Shown in pieces: positions 46,990-58,368 of a DNA stretch of 64,000 bases (the first letter of the stretch is position 1; each line of letters opens with the position of its first letter). The notes below the pieces were generated by a model. That model made no database searches. It had not been told where the DNA came from and saw only the letters and a list, made by a program, of their open reading frames with translations. Source of the stretch: Ignelater luminosus (lineage: Eukaryota; Arthropoda; Insecta; Coleoptera; Elateridae); contig VTPC01091301.1 in the NCBI GenBank assembly GCA_011009095.1, forward strand, positions 84,425-148,424, given 5' to 3'. Made by a program: the position numbers and the translations under genes.

Positions 46990-47640
46990 TTTGCGGCTTA
47001 AAAAGCTTGTTAGGCTTTTTGTACTGATCCAAAGCAGTCCGAACTAAGATCTTTTTCGTCCTAAGTCGCGCTGGTTATTCTCGTACTGAACTGTACCGGA
47101 AGATTGTCGTACTGACTTGTACGGGCGTTATTTTCGACCTCGAGCGGACAAGCATTATTTCCATACTGAACCAAAGAGTAAGTTTTTCGTACTACACCAG
47201 ACCGAGAACTTTTTCTTTCTCAATTTAAAAGGACACGCCGCCCCTGTCGGGTCGTTTGGTCTTACGGGGCCTCTAGGACCTGTAGGACCTCCTGGCCCTT
47301 TCGGGTAGTTTGAGCCTCTGGCGTCTCGGACATATCAGACATATCTAAGTGTTATTATTCTTATGCTGAAACGAAAAGGAAAAGTTTCATACTGTACCCC
47401 AGAGGGGCCTACACGGGTCGGGTTTCTTGGTCGGGCCCTTGCGCGAGGTTTAGATCTGGCCGGGCCTCATTTTTTACAGGATACTCCGGTCCTGTCGGAT
47501 CGCCCGGGCCTGTCGAATCGTTCAAGGGTCTCGGATCTGTCAGGCTTCCCGGCCCTTTCGGGTCGTTTGGGCTTTTCAAGTTCCGGTCGATCAAGAAGTT
47601 ACAGATTTTTTTCAGGCCGTCATTTGAAGTTCAAAGGATA
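46990..47640 (+). repeat. GC-rich composite minisatellite element, copy B
   Basis: It has the same modules, order and orientation as 9236-9950: the TCGTACTGAACTG theme first (about 47.0-47.22 kb), then the 9-bp TCGGGCCTG theme, a TTATTCTTATGCTGAAACG block, GTACCCC, and a second 9-bp section ending CAAGAAGTTACAG. Its frame at 47117-47308 gives collagen-like GPLGPVGPPGPFG, which I read as a by-product of the 9-bp period. Confidence 0.65.
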
Positions 47641-48671
47641 CTTAAGAAACATTAGAACAAATAAATGAAAAAGAGGCTACATTTCTAACTTTTAATGTAA
47701 AAGCAATTATAAATGGTGAAAGCGTCTATGAAAATAAAAAAAAATTTGCTCCCCCCCCCCCAAAAAAACCTCTTTCTGGGCTGCTAGGTATGATATAAGT
47801 TGAGAACTCGTCGCATTGATTTCATACGTTCTTTCCACTGCTAACATCATGTCTAATAACGTATTATGCACAGCACCGATATTGAAGGTAGCTAGAGCAT
47901 CTGCTTGTGCCCGCCTACCAACCAAAGGTTCATCGTGGGCTGCAGGATTTATACAGGTCCAGCTTGGCGCTATTCGATGGCATCGACGTTGGTGCAGGCG
48001 TTGTGGATGAGGATTATTGAGGTTGTGTTTCCGTCCTGCTCATCAACCATTCGATACAACATTTAACGTCAGAGTTGGTGATGGAATTGCTCAGTTGATT
48101 TGTGAGCGAATTCTGTATCCTACTGTCAAAGAAGTTTCCACCGTGAGTTCAACCGTTTGAGGCTGTGGATGTTTTGGATCCACAGGTATCCAATAGCTAC
48201 CTGCTCTTTGTATGTATCTATCTTGTAAATCTGGGTTTTACTTATATTATAGTAAATAAAACATGTCAGTCATTTTTATTTTATATACATTACTTACTAA
48301 TACTAACACTAATTATAGTACATAATAATAACTAAACTAATAGTGTCTATTCCACCCTACGTGGATCTCGATGCACGCTGTTTCCGCCTTCAATGTGATG
48401 AGCGGTCCATGTGCCAACCGTTTGCACTAGGCTGGACCCGAGGGTGGAATTACTATTACACAATTATAACCACTTGTGTAAAAGCCTGTTTTCTTTCCAC
48501 CCACAGTTCGCCGATGGCTTCATGAACAATTGTTTCTGTTGGAAAATGCGAATTAGTTTACAACAATATGCTGTGTTTACATACTTCTTACCATATATCA
48601 TCTTGTGCTGACCAATTGTGCTTTGGCAAACATTTCAAACACCGCACAGATTTTATACTTCGTTATTTGGC
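47641..48671. other. Unassigned DNA with C-run
   Basis: A C12 run at about 47750-47761 follows an A-rich stretch. 47.8-48.2 kb is less AT-rich than the rest but encodes nothing I recognise. Confidence 0.35.
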
Positions 48672-49105
48672 AGGGATGATCGAGCTGGCTCGCGATAACG
48701 AGTCATAGAGAGAGAAGTTAAAGTCGATTGAAGGTTACGACGCTTGGAGGTCATTTGAAAGTTACGATGCTTCAAAGTCCTCTGAAAATTACAACACTTA
48801 GAGGATACTTGAAGGTAACGACGCCTCTATTTGGTAGGGATGATCGAGTTGGCTCGCGACAATGAGTCATAGAGAGAGAGAAGAGATGCAGGTGAGCGGA
48901 CGTGTGCCTCCGGTACTGACAAAGTCGATTATTCGTTACGACGCCTGCAGGTCATTTGAAGGTTAGGATGCGTCAAGTCCTCTGAAAGTTACAACACTCA
49001 GAGGGCACTTGAAGATTACGACGTTTAGAGGACATTTGAAGATAAGATGCTTAGAGGTCGTTTGAAATTTAAGACGCTTAGAGATCATTTAAAGGTCATG
49101 ACCTT
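48672..49105. repeat. Minisatellite with higher-order duplication
   Basis: A degenerate unit of about 28 bp, GGTTACGACGCTTGGAGGTC plus ATTTGAAA, is repeated many times. A longer module (GGGATGATCGAG.TGGCTCGCGA.AA.GAGTCATAGAGAGAGA) occurs at 48.67 and 48.84 kb, each followed by a fresh run of units. Confidence 0.7.
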
Positions 49106-52100
49106 AAAAAGTGGTGGGAGGTTGTATTAGAACACCCATTACTTTCCTACTGAAAAGCATGTCTTCTTGAGATTGCAGTTCGAGACTATTTAATACGACT
49201 AAAGGTTTGCGGATAATCAAAAATATCTTCTTCACAAGGAAAGGAGTTTCTCTAAGTTGTATATCCCTTTTAAAATTAGAGGCAGATTTTTTAACTCTTT
49301 TACCCATCAGGAACAGCAAGGTCAGTCATTCGCGGATTTCCGTTCATTGTTACAGTCTCAGAACTTAAAGCGGCCTACACGAATGAGAAGACAGCATGTT
49401 AAAAGATACTACGTTTAGATCACTAAATCTCATCGAGCAAAGAATACGAACTAGTCAGAATTTCCTGGATTGACTTGCTGAAGTCGTAGAGTAAACAGTC
49501 ACGATGAGGCAAAACCGTATTACTGATAGCCTTCCGCAGAAAAGAAAAATAAGTAAATTAAATTAAGGTATTCGCTCATAACCTTTTTTGCTCAAGATTC
49601 CACATTTACAAAACATGTTTTTCTATTTCTGCTCGTCCATATGCCTCTAGTCTGTCTTCTTCCTATACACATTTTTCAGCACATTCAAAAAATAAGTTTA
49701 AGGATTAATTAAAGTTCTATTACATCCTCACCTTCCTCATCGATGCGATTTTGTTTTGTGTTTTAGTCTGTAAATTTTTTAATCTAAGATGAGAAACATG
49801 TATTTGCAGATGTATCATCAACAAAGTTACTAGATATTCGTACACAGACGATTGACCATGCACATTACTCGGATCGGCTCGAAGTAGTTCTAGTTGTAAT
49901 GTACCCTATGAAGTGAGGACCCACTAGATTGAAGTCTGCTTTATAGTCTTTGGACTTTTTCTTTTTTTCTCTTAGCTGAATATAGTATACAAGACACGAT
50001 AATACTACATTGCAGCAGAAACTACATAAAATTCATAATGATGATTACGGAAATTAGAAATGGTACCTTTTATATTCCTTTAGATACACATCCAGTATAT
50101 CTATCGTCTTTGAGATACAAACAGTTCAAGATGACAATTCAAAAGGGGAAGCTAACTTGGTTCTCTAGACTCTAGCGTCTAGAGCAATACCATTGCTTAT
50201 TCTAACTTCATACCACGCGGTATTTCACAGAGTCTCAACTAGCTGACAATTATTATCCAAATATAGGTGCTATATTCCTGCGGCAGATTAACTTATGCCG
50301 TTAAGCTACTGGGGATAACTTGTTTGAAGATAAGACCTTATTTTAAGATTTGATAAGTTATATTCATAGGAAGTTAATATGAAATCTTATGAATATCTAT
50401 GCTACAGAACCACAAAATGACAAAAAACACGCCACAGTCACAGCTCCAAAGAAACGACTTTTGTAGCCAAGACAGTTAAAGTTGTTAATATCTAACGTAA
50501 ACATCGATAAAATCTTGGCTGATTGGCGTATTAAAAGAGCGTAAAGCAAGAATTCATAACCTTGAAAATACCAACAAACGTTAAGCAAACTGTATTCAGA
50601 GTAGAAATAACGAAGTCCACCAGGTATAAATACCACCACATCAGCGGGGTATAGAGACCATCAGCATCTCTCTTTAGATAATGCAGATATTGGCATTTCT
50701 TTTGCCAAAAATGAAATAAAAACGTCTCTCGAATAAGAAATCAGTTGACTTAAAGATATAAGGAAAAATGAAGAGAGTGAACTGAAGAGCACAATACCTA
50801 TAGTTACTGTTTTTTAAATGTTGTCCTGGCGTAGTTGTGACCACAACCAGGTTTATGACTATAGAAGCGCAGACTGATGGAGAAATAATATTGCTTGATG
50901 ACCTGTCAGTCGTTTATTTGAAGAGAAAACACATATGCCCTGACAAAATATTGTACTACAACAATGAAAATGTAGGTCATGTTTATCGCGTGATCGCCCC
51001 ATAAACGATTACGTGATGTACGTACAACAAATTCATAACTTGTTCGTTTAATTTTTTTAACAACCTAATACTTTTAGCTTTAAGGTTAAAATGTGAAAAA
51101 TTCAGGTTTTTAAAAATCAATAACAATAATTTCTATTTCTAAATAATGATGCTCCTCGACGAATTAGTTTTTCGTGCTAACCTTAATGAGAATCTAGAAA
51201 TTTATAATTCTAGTGTACATATATTGTATTTTGAGGAATTTAACCTATTCTCGTTTTCGAGGTAGTACGTACTTTGAATACAACCCAAAACTTGAATTTG
51301 AGTACTTTCACTTTGATCTTGGTGAAAGCGCAAGGGCCATATTAATTAAAGGGATCGATAACACTGTTACTAACAATCAAGTGTAATATACCAACTGTCA
51401 TGATTGTGTTTGTAGGAAAATGTAGCAAAGGGGATTTCCATGTACTATTATACGTTATTTGCTAGAAAATAATAATAGTAAAGAGGACAATTTAAATGTG
51501 TTATTTTAACAAGAAATTATTAACTTTTTCATTTCGTGTCATTAGTTTGTACGTAATTGAAATCTAAGGACTCTTAAATGGTATTTTCCCCAGGATTTAA
51601 AGCAAGAATATTTAGATTATATTAAAAAAAAAAAGAACTGAAATAGTCTCTGAAAACATATAATTACGTAAAAACTGAGAAAAATAACTCTGATCTCATA
51701 AACAAACAGATTTGTAGTAAATGATGAAGCCGGATTAGTTCTGGCATCTCTAATTGCGTTTTCTTATCTTTAGACCAACACACAAAACCTAGTGCGTTGG
51801 ATGCTGGCGCAAAAATGTACGTTCTTGGCTTAATTATTTAACAAAAAGTAAATGAAATGGTAAACTAAGAAGATAAACGATTACAGCAAAAGTATATAGT
51901 ATAATATATTGCTTGTTAATCAGTAAACAGTGAAAAAATTTGCATTTAGATTTTTCTGTACGTGTTATTCTTTGTATTCTTTTACTTTAAACGATCACTA
52001 AGCCAAAATCATACAGGAGTTAAAGCATTACAAACGTAAATTTTTGCGATTCTGGAACCGTCCAGTATCGACATCTGAATATTTATTACTCTATTAAGCT

Positions 52101-52463
52101 TAAGAAACGTGATGTACATAAATACATTTTTATCAGTAAAAATATTGGCATTGTATTCCTGTAAAAGTATTAATATAAGAAGAAAAATTTAAAAGAATTA
52201 TTTATCTTGACAGATTCTCAATTACAGTAATGAGCTAATAAATATTCTACCTTTTAATCAACTCTTCTCACAAAAATCAACACTAATATTTAATAAGAAT
52301 CTTTTAATTTTTTCCTTTCTTCGTTGAGAATTATCTAAATTTTCGAATACCGCTCCCCCGTTTTATTTTCTTGTGTTGGTTGCTTTGATTGTTATCGTTT
52401 GCGTTGGCATTTGTTGTTGACTTTTGAGGTTGTGTTGTACAATTTGAGGTTATATTACAAAAG
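49106..52463. other. Unassigned AT-rich DNA upstream of THOC6
   Basis: I find no supportable gene in this 3.3-kb stretch. The promoter of THOC6 must lie at its right end but shows no clear motif. Confidence 0.4.
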
Positions 52464-53616
52464 ATGGTAAATAAGAAGTTTTATAATACCATTTTAAGCT
52501 TAACTTTCTCACCATGTGGGACTTATTTGGTAGTTGGCGATATTTATGGTCGGATTTCCGTTTTTTCAGTATGTTTGTGTTTTCGTTCTTATTTTAACAT
52601 ACTTATTCGTAACGCATTTCTTTTAGCTTGTACAGGCTTATGAATCCTGATTCAAATTTATTAAAACACGATTTTTCTCCGAAGAATACATTCACGGTCC
52701 AAGAAGACATACAAATAAACAGTTTATTAACAACTGAGCATAATCTTCTTGTTGGTGTCGTTGGTGAAATTTACGGTTATGATTGGAGTGTAGTTACAAG
52801 TAACAAAGATGCTAAAGTATCATGGAAGATTGAGTTACCTAATAATAGAGATGTTTTTGAAAAAGCTGAAATAAATTGTATGGTGATTGATAATAAATCT
52901 GAATTACTATATGCTGGATGTGGCGATAATAATGTATACGTCATCAATATTGAAACTGCTAAAATTGTTAGAACTTTAAGTGGCCATACTGACTATGTAC
53001 ATAGTGTTTTTAATGTGTAAGTGTATAAGCTATACATAGCCTGGTTTCTTTTAGTAAGTTATGCTATTCTTTAGAGGTAATGATCTTGCATCAGGAGGAG
53101 AAGATGGTGTTGTTAACATTTGGGATCTACGAAATAAAGATGTAACTAACAAGATAGAGCCCTATAAGAACGATGATATAGCCAGACCAGAACTAGGTAA
53201 ATGGATAGGAGCAGTTTGCATTAACGATGATTGGCTGGTAATATTTTTATATGAATGATGTAATATTCTTTTTTTTAATGTATTTTATGTTTTAGCTTTG
53301 TGGAGGTGGTCCTAAGTTATCACTGTGGCATTATCGATCCTTAACACCTTCAACAATATTTCCAATTGAAGATCAGGGTATTCACGTAGCAGAGGTTTTG
53401 GATGATAAAGTGTTAGCTGGTGGTCGAGCAGAACACTTTTACAGCATGGTTTTCAATGGAAATGTTATATCAAAAATTCCAACTTCTTGTGTTACTGTTT
53501 ATACGGCAGTGCATCAAGAAACGCCCTATAAAGCTCTTTGTATAGCGGGATCTAGTCCAAGAATTGATATATGTAGTAATTTTAATTACAAAGATCAAGT
53601 TTTGTCCTTATTATAA
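52464..53616 (+). CDS. thoc6: THO complex subunit 6 (THOC6), WD-repeat protein
   Basis: THOC6 is a WD40 beta-propeller subunit of the nuclear THO/TREX complex that couples transcription to mRNA export. There are four exons: 52464-52568, 52627-53016, 53075-53237 and 53296-53616, with introns of 57-58 bp. Exon 1 reads TILSLTFSPCGTYLVVGDIY, like TIFSQSVSPCGKFLAAG of human THOC6. Exon 2 ends TLSGHTDYVHSV (human LRGHTDYIH). Exon 3 has SGGEDGVVNIWDLR and PELGKWIGAVC. Exon 4 has LCGGGPKLSLWHYRSLTPST and a C-terminal SSPRIDICSNFNYKDQVLSL. About 325 residues, against 341 in human. Exons 2-4 join in frame. The first junction is one base out of phase with the obvious donor TCA|GTATGT and acceptor TTTTAG|C, either a one-base error or an unusual splice site. 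Confidence 0.93.
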
Positions 53617-53665
53617 GTTAGTAGTGTATCTTAAACATAAGATTTTGTAATTGTGAAATATAAAC

Positions 53666-53671
53666 AATAAA
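53666..53671 (+). promoter_or_regulatory. Poly(A) signal of THOC6
   Basis: AATAAA lies 50 bp after the THOC6 stop codon. Confidence 0.6.
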
Positions 53672-53939
53672 TTGATGCATTAGCAACAAACTAGCTTATT
53701 TCATTAAATGATACCACACAACCTAATCTGGGAGTAAATTCTAAACTTTAGATTTCTAAGTATTAACTACAGAGTAGAAGTGGTAAAAGGTCCTTAATGG
53801 ATATCGCTTGAAAAAAATAAAAGTAATCCCACGATAACCATACTGAACAGCATCAGATATATCTTATTATTATTATAAATAAGAAAAATGTAATTATCAA
53901 TGTGCAAGGAAAGATGTTTACAATCCCACCTATTAATTT

Positions 53940-54410
53940 GTAGGTATGCAAAACCTTTCCAGTGTAATATATGCAGTTATGCGCCTAGAGAAATTACATA
54001 TTTCTACTCATCATGGCAAGAAACCTTTCAAATGTAACAATGTTATCAAATCATAAATACACAATAAAATCTAAAAAAGTATCGTGCATATTCATAACAA
54101 CTAAAACGCCTTCTGACTGTAGATTAGGTGATCACAAATTCACAGCCAAAAACACAAATCCACATGACTTCTCACACTGGTGAAAAACCTTTTTGTGTGC
54201 AAAATATACGCACTTATAAATGTACAAAGTAAAGCAATCTGGTAAGACATATGACCGTTCACAACGGAAACAAATTTCAAATGTAAAATATGTGAACAGA
54301 TATAAATGCTTTCTGAAAAGTAACGATAAGTTCATAATGAGGAGAAACATTTATATGTGATGTAGACAGTTTGGAAATTATTTCATAGTGACAAGAATGA
54401 AAACATATAT
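53940..54410 (+). pseudogene. C2H2 zinc-finger relic
   Basis: The plus strand shows remnants of tandem fingers in shifting frames: THHGKKPFKCN near 54.02 kb, HMTSHTGEKPFCVQNI near 54.18 kb, YKCTKXSNLVRHMTVHNG near 54.24 kb, then further worn pieces. Spacing of about 84 bp and the TGEKPF linker identify a KRAB-less insect C2H2 array. It is heavily mutated. It probably belongs to the same family as the array at 58.4-59.3 kb. Confidence 0.6.
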
Positions 54411-54569
54411 TATAGGTAGTATTTATTTTATATTGCTGTTTCTGAATTTTTATTTTATTATATAATTTCAGAGTACCAAAAGGATTTTAATTTAGGTCTA
54501 TGATACTGAAATCATTAATAAATAGAATTATACTACAAACAATTAATAACAATACAAGTTTAAAATAAC

Positions 54570-55459
54570 TCAATGGTTTTCAATAATCTCCTCATCCGAT
54601 TTTTGTATTTTATAGATTTTCCATCTTTTCAGGCGACTCTCTTGCAATTGTAATTTCAAGGCTAAGTTCTCATGTTTCAGAAAATCTACTTCTTTCTGTA
54701 ACCGAGCACAGGGATTTGTTTCTTGTAAATGTTCCTGAGTTCCGGATGCAGATGGCGAGAATTCACCACACTTAATAAATTCTATTTCTTTTTGTAACCT
54801 AGCATAAGGAATTGTTTCTTTTGAACGTTCCTGACTTCCAGACGTAGTTGATGAGAATTCTTCACAATTGATAAATTCTATTTCTTTTTGCAATGGGGAA
54901 CAAGGAATTGTTTCTTTTATACGTTCCTGTATTCCAGATGCAGATGATGAGAATTCCTCACAATTAATAAATTCTATTTCTTTTTGTAAGTGAGCATTAG
55001 GAATTGTTTTCTGCAAAGATTGCTGAGTTTCATATGTTTCATATGAGAATTTTTCACATTTAACAATAGGATTTGTCTTTTTGACATCTAGTTTGTTTGG
55101 TATTTCTAATGTTTCTTTGGTAAAAACAGATAATAAAAGTGACGGCACAGCTACAACAATCATGTCAGCAAATCCAAGCTTTAAGATCATATTTCATAAC
55201 ACCTACCATTGGGTTTTAACCTTTTCCTACATGGAATATTTAATAGTTCAGCTTTCAAATTTCTCTCATAATCTGAAGGCAAGAAGTGCAAACTGCAAAC
55301 TCGGGCATGGTCTGCATTAATCTTTACAGGTCTATTGCATTTTCGTATCCATTCATGTCTGATCTGTGGGTTTCTTGGAAAAGAGAAAAATGAGACACCT
55401 TTAGTTTTTCCTCCATGACTTTTGCAAGGACCTACACTGCATCGTAGGCCACCAGGCAT
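54570..55459 (-). CDS. THAP-domain protein with 32-residue repeats
   Basis: There are two exons on the minus strand, 55459-55207 and 55150-54570, with a 56-bp intron (donor AATG|GTAGGT, acceptor TTGTAG), 277 residues. Residues 1-88 form a THAP C2CH DNA-binding domain: Cys7 and Cys12 (CSVGPC), Trp37, Cys55-x2-His58 (CSLHF), and after splicing KRLKPN|AVPSL, the conserved AVPTIF box. Residues about 130-245 hold four imperfect 32-residue repeats (LQKEIEFINCEEFSSS, then IQERIKETIP); at DNA level they are 96-bp units. The C-terminal LKHENLALKLQLQESRLK is a likely coiled coil for dimerisation, as in other THAP proteins. I chose the Met just before the THAP domain; the frame is open 13 codons further. 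Function unknown: a transcription factor or a domesticated P-element-type DNA binder. It faces away from ALKBH2, 0.78 kb apart. Confidence 0.85.
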
Positions 55460-56235
55460 TCTAAAAAATGATCTACATATTATAAAAGAATCTTTCATTT
55501 AAAATAAACAGAGAATTCGTTTGATAAACTAACAGAACCTATTGTAGGAAGTCTTCTATTTCAAAGACATTTTTTATTAATTTTAAACTGATTTTGAAAT
55601 GTATTATTATTACTATTATTATCATTATTTAAATTATGAATTCCCTCCATTTTTCTCTACAGTTAATTTCAATGATCAATATTGGCACTACTGGTTTGAA
55701 TGGATTTTTGATAGTTTTGGCTTGATTTGAATTTGGGTTTGCAAGAAACATTGTCTATTGATAAACTTTCTAATATGCAGAAATTGCTGAATTCTATTTA
55801 ACATTATGTTATTATAAGGAAAATAATAAGAGTTTAATGAGTGAAAGAATTAGGTTATGTTATGTTTAGAGGTTAGACAGGTAAGATAATCCGTTGTATG
55901 AAAACTTACTTATAAATTTATAATTAATTCTATAATGCAGTTTACAATACAACACATTATTCCACGCAAAAGCTTCTTTTAAAATATTTCTATAATTTTA
56001 TAGGGTGAAATTACTGGATCAACTACAAAAACGAAAGTCTATAAAGTAGGTACATAACCTAAAACTCATTTTTATTGGCACCTGTCAATAATATACGGGG
56101 TGTAGCCTGTTAGTTTCTTATTATTAACTTTTTTTTTTATATATATATAAATCTGGAAAAAATTCCTATCTTGAATAAACAGGAAAAAAAACGTTTTGTG
56201 GTTCCAACGTAAGATATTAAATTCACATATACAAA
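55460..56235. promoter_or_regulatory. Divergent intergenic region between THAP gene and ALKBH2
   Basis: This 0.78-kb spacer separates two head-to-head genes, so both promoters must lie here, possibly shared. It is AT-rich with no obvious TATA or CpG feature that I would commit to. Confidence 0.4.
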
Positions 56236-57085
56236 ATGAAGAGGATGAAAATTGATCTTTCAAGTGCCTTAAAGGAGCTTGAAAGTAAAGACATGGAATG
56301 GGAAAAAACCACACGGGAAGGTTTAGATGTTGATTATGCTCAGTTACTCCCAAGAAATATTGCATGCGAGCTTATGACTCAACTTGAAACTAACATTGAA
56401 TATTATAGTGGAGATTTAACTAAGGTGTGATTTTAGTTTTATTAATTTATTAGGATGGAATTGAAGTCTTTTTATTAAACATTATAAAGGTGAAGGTGTT
56501 TGGGAAGTGGCACCAAATACCCAGGCAGCAAGTAGCTTATGGAGATGAAGGATTGAAATATCATTTTTCTGGGGTTACACTACCTGCTAAGCCTTGGATA
56601 AATCCATTAATATCTATAAGAGAGCTAATTTCAAAAGTTACTGGTCATAATTATAACTTTGTTCTTATTAACAGGTAAACAGATTTTATCGTTATTATCT
56701 TGTTATTAGGAAAGAAAATTATTCTAGGTACAGAAATGGATCTGATCATATTGGTAAACATAGAGATGATGAAAGTGAATTAGATTCAACAGCTCCAATA
56801 GCTTCCTTATCATTAGGACAACACAGAGATTTTATTTTAACGCACGGAAATCGTCAGAAAAAGGAGTATGAAAATAAAGATCTTACTACAGGTTATTTTA
56901 ATGTATTTTGATATTTATGTTATTTACTCTTATTTATTTTTATAGTTAAAATCATGCTGCAACATGGTAGTTTATTACTAATGAATCCTCCAACGAATAA
57001 GTACTGGTATCACTCGTTGCCACCTAGAAAAAGTGCACCTGGAGTTCGAATCAACCTTACATTTAGAAAAATTAATATTAAGTAG
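56236..57085 (+). CDS. Alkbh2: DNA oxidative demethylase ALKBH2
   Basis: This Fe(II)/2-oxoglutarate dioxygenase removes 1-methyladenine and 3-methylcytosine from double-stranded nuclear DNA. There are four exons: 56236-56424, 56490-56674, 56728-56891 and 56946-57085, giving 225 residues in one consistent frame (human protein 261; the shorter N-terminus accounts for most of the difference). The match to human is close: VFGKWHQIPRQQVAYGDEGL, YHFSGVTLPAKPW, NFVLINRYRNGSDHIGKHRD. Iron ligands are His136 and Asp138 in HRDDE and His202 in YWYHSLP; Arg214 in RINLTFRK binds 2-oxoglutarate. The 66-residue spacing of the His ligands equals the family pattern. All ligands are present, so the gene looks functional. 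Confidence 0.95.
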
Positions 57086-58368
57086 TTAGTAATGAAAACC
57101 CCATTATATGTTTTTAACACATAAAGTACCAACCTGTTTGTAGAATTTTCCATGTCTGACATTACTAGGCAGACAGAAGTGCATTTTTTTATTATAGAAT
57201 TCAGAGTAGGCCATGACTTACAATTTCTACTATAACATAAAAATGTTACCTGGTCATCACATTATGCATATTTTTGTACTCTGTAAAAGTGAACTTAAAC
57301 CACAGCCTACACTGAATTCTACAGAAAGCACATGCACTGTCTGCCACAGCCCTGCCAAATAACATCCCAGTTATGCAACAAACCATTTGGAAAAACACAT
57401 ACGGGTGCTGTTAGTTATGGTTCGATAGTGTTAGAGATTGTGTACAGTAACAAAAAATTACATTCTAGGGCTGTGATGGGCACCAGCATCTGTTTTAGTT
57501 TTGGTGGTGAAATTTTTATATGGTGCTTAATGTGTTAAACAGTAATAAATAAAAAGAAGACTTGTTTTTTGATTCTCTCAGTTTAGATTATGTACAATAC
57601 TGTTTTAGGAGGTTATGAATAAAAACAAGCTTATGACAGGTCAGGGAAATGTATACTAATGTTTGGAATTCTTGTAAAGATTTTGGATTAACATTTAGAT
57701 AATTTCTAAATAGGTATAAAAAATGAAATTGAGTTAGATACTATTCAATGAAGGTTTTTTTTTTTACTTTTTTTCTCCTCTACCAATTTCTCTCTACTAG
57801 AAAAACATGCATCTTTTCAAATTTTCCAGACATATTATCTCCGAACAGATCCCTTCTTACTGTATTTAGGTTGCATCAAAAGATTTTTTAAAACTATTTT
57901 TTATGTGATAAATGGAACCAAATAGTATCAGTTTTGCTACAATAAAATATTTGTTAGAAAAAATTAAATATATTTTGGAAGAATTTGCTTTCTGTTTTGT
58001 TATAGAAAATTTAAACTACCCAACAAAATAAATGACATACTTAAGGGTCTATAAATTGCAAACTCTTCAAAAATTCTTTGTTATTGAACTAAGTACCAAT
58101 ATGTCAAACCGGTGGCGCTACGCTTAAGTCAGTGACCTGCTTAGATTTATTTATGGACATTATGAATTACTAGAATTTGAATAGAATTTAATAGAAAAAA
58201 AAAAATTATTTTGAAAAGGCGTAAAATAGATTTTAAAATCAACCTCTTTTTAATCAAAAATTACAAACCTTTTTTGCATACAGGAGGAAGATGAAGATTA
58301 ATCAATTTAAAAATTATGTTTATTTACTATTACTACATATTAAATATTATACATCTAAGCATTTTTCT
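57086..58368. other. 3' flank of ALKBH2, unassigned DNA
   Basis: It contains the 3' UTR of ALKBH2; an AATAAA near 57544 may be its poly(A) signal. I see no further gene. Confidence 0.5.

Noticed and set aside
47117-47308. Collagen-like peptide GPLGPVGPPGPFG
   Set aside because: It is produced by the 9-bp repeat theme of the composite element; there is no start context, signal peptide or conserved domain, and the copy at 9.3 kb does not keep it.
49200-49480. Possible gag-like text (QSFADFRSLLQSQNL) in plus frames
   Set aside because: Too short and broken to assign to an LTR element family; no LTRs nearby.
57332-57538. Short open frame downstream of ALKBH2
   Set aside because: Lies in the probable 3' UTR and shows no conservation I can recognise.
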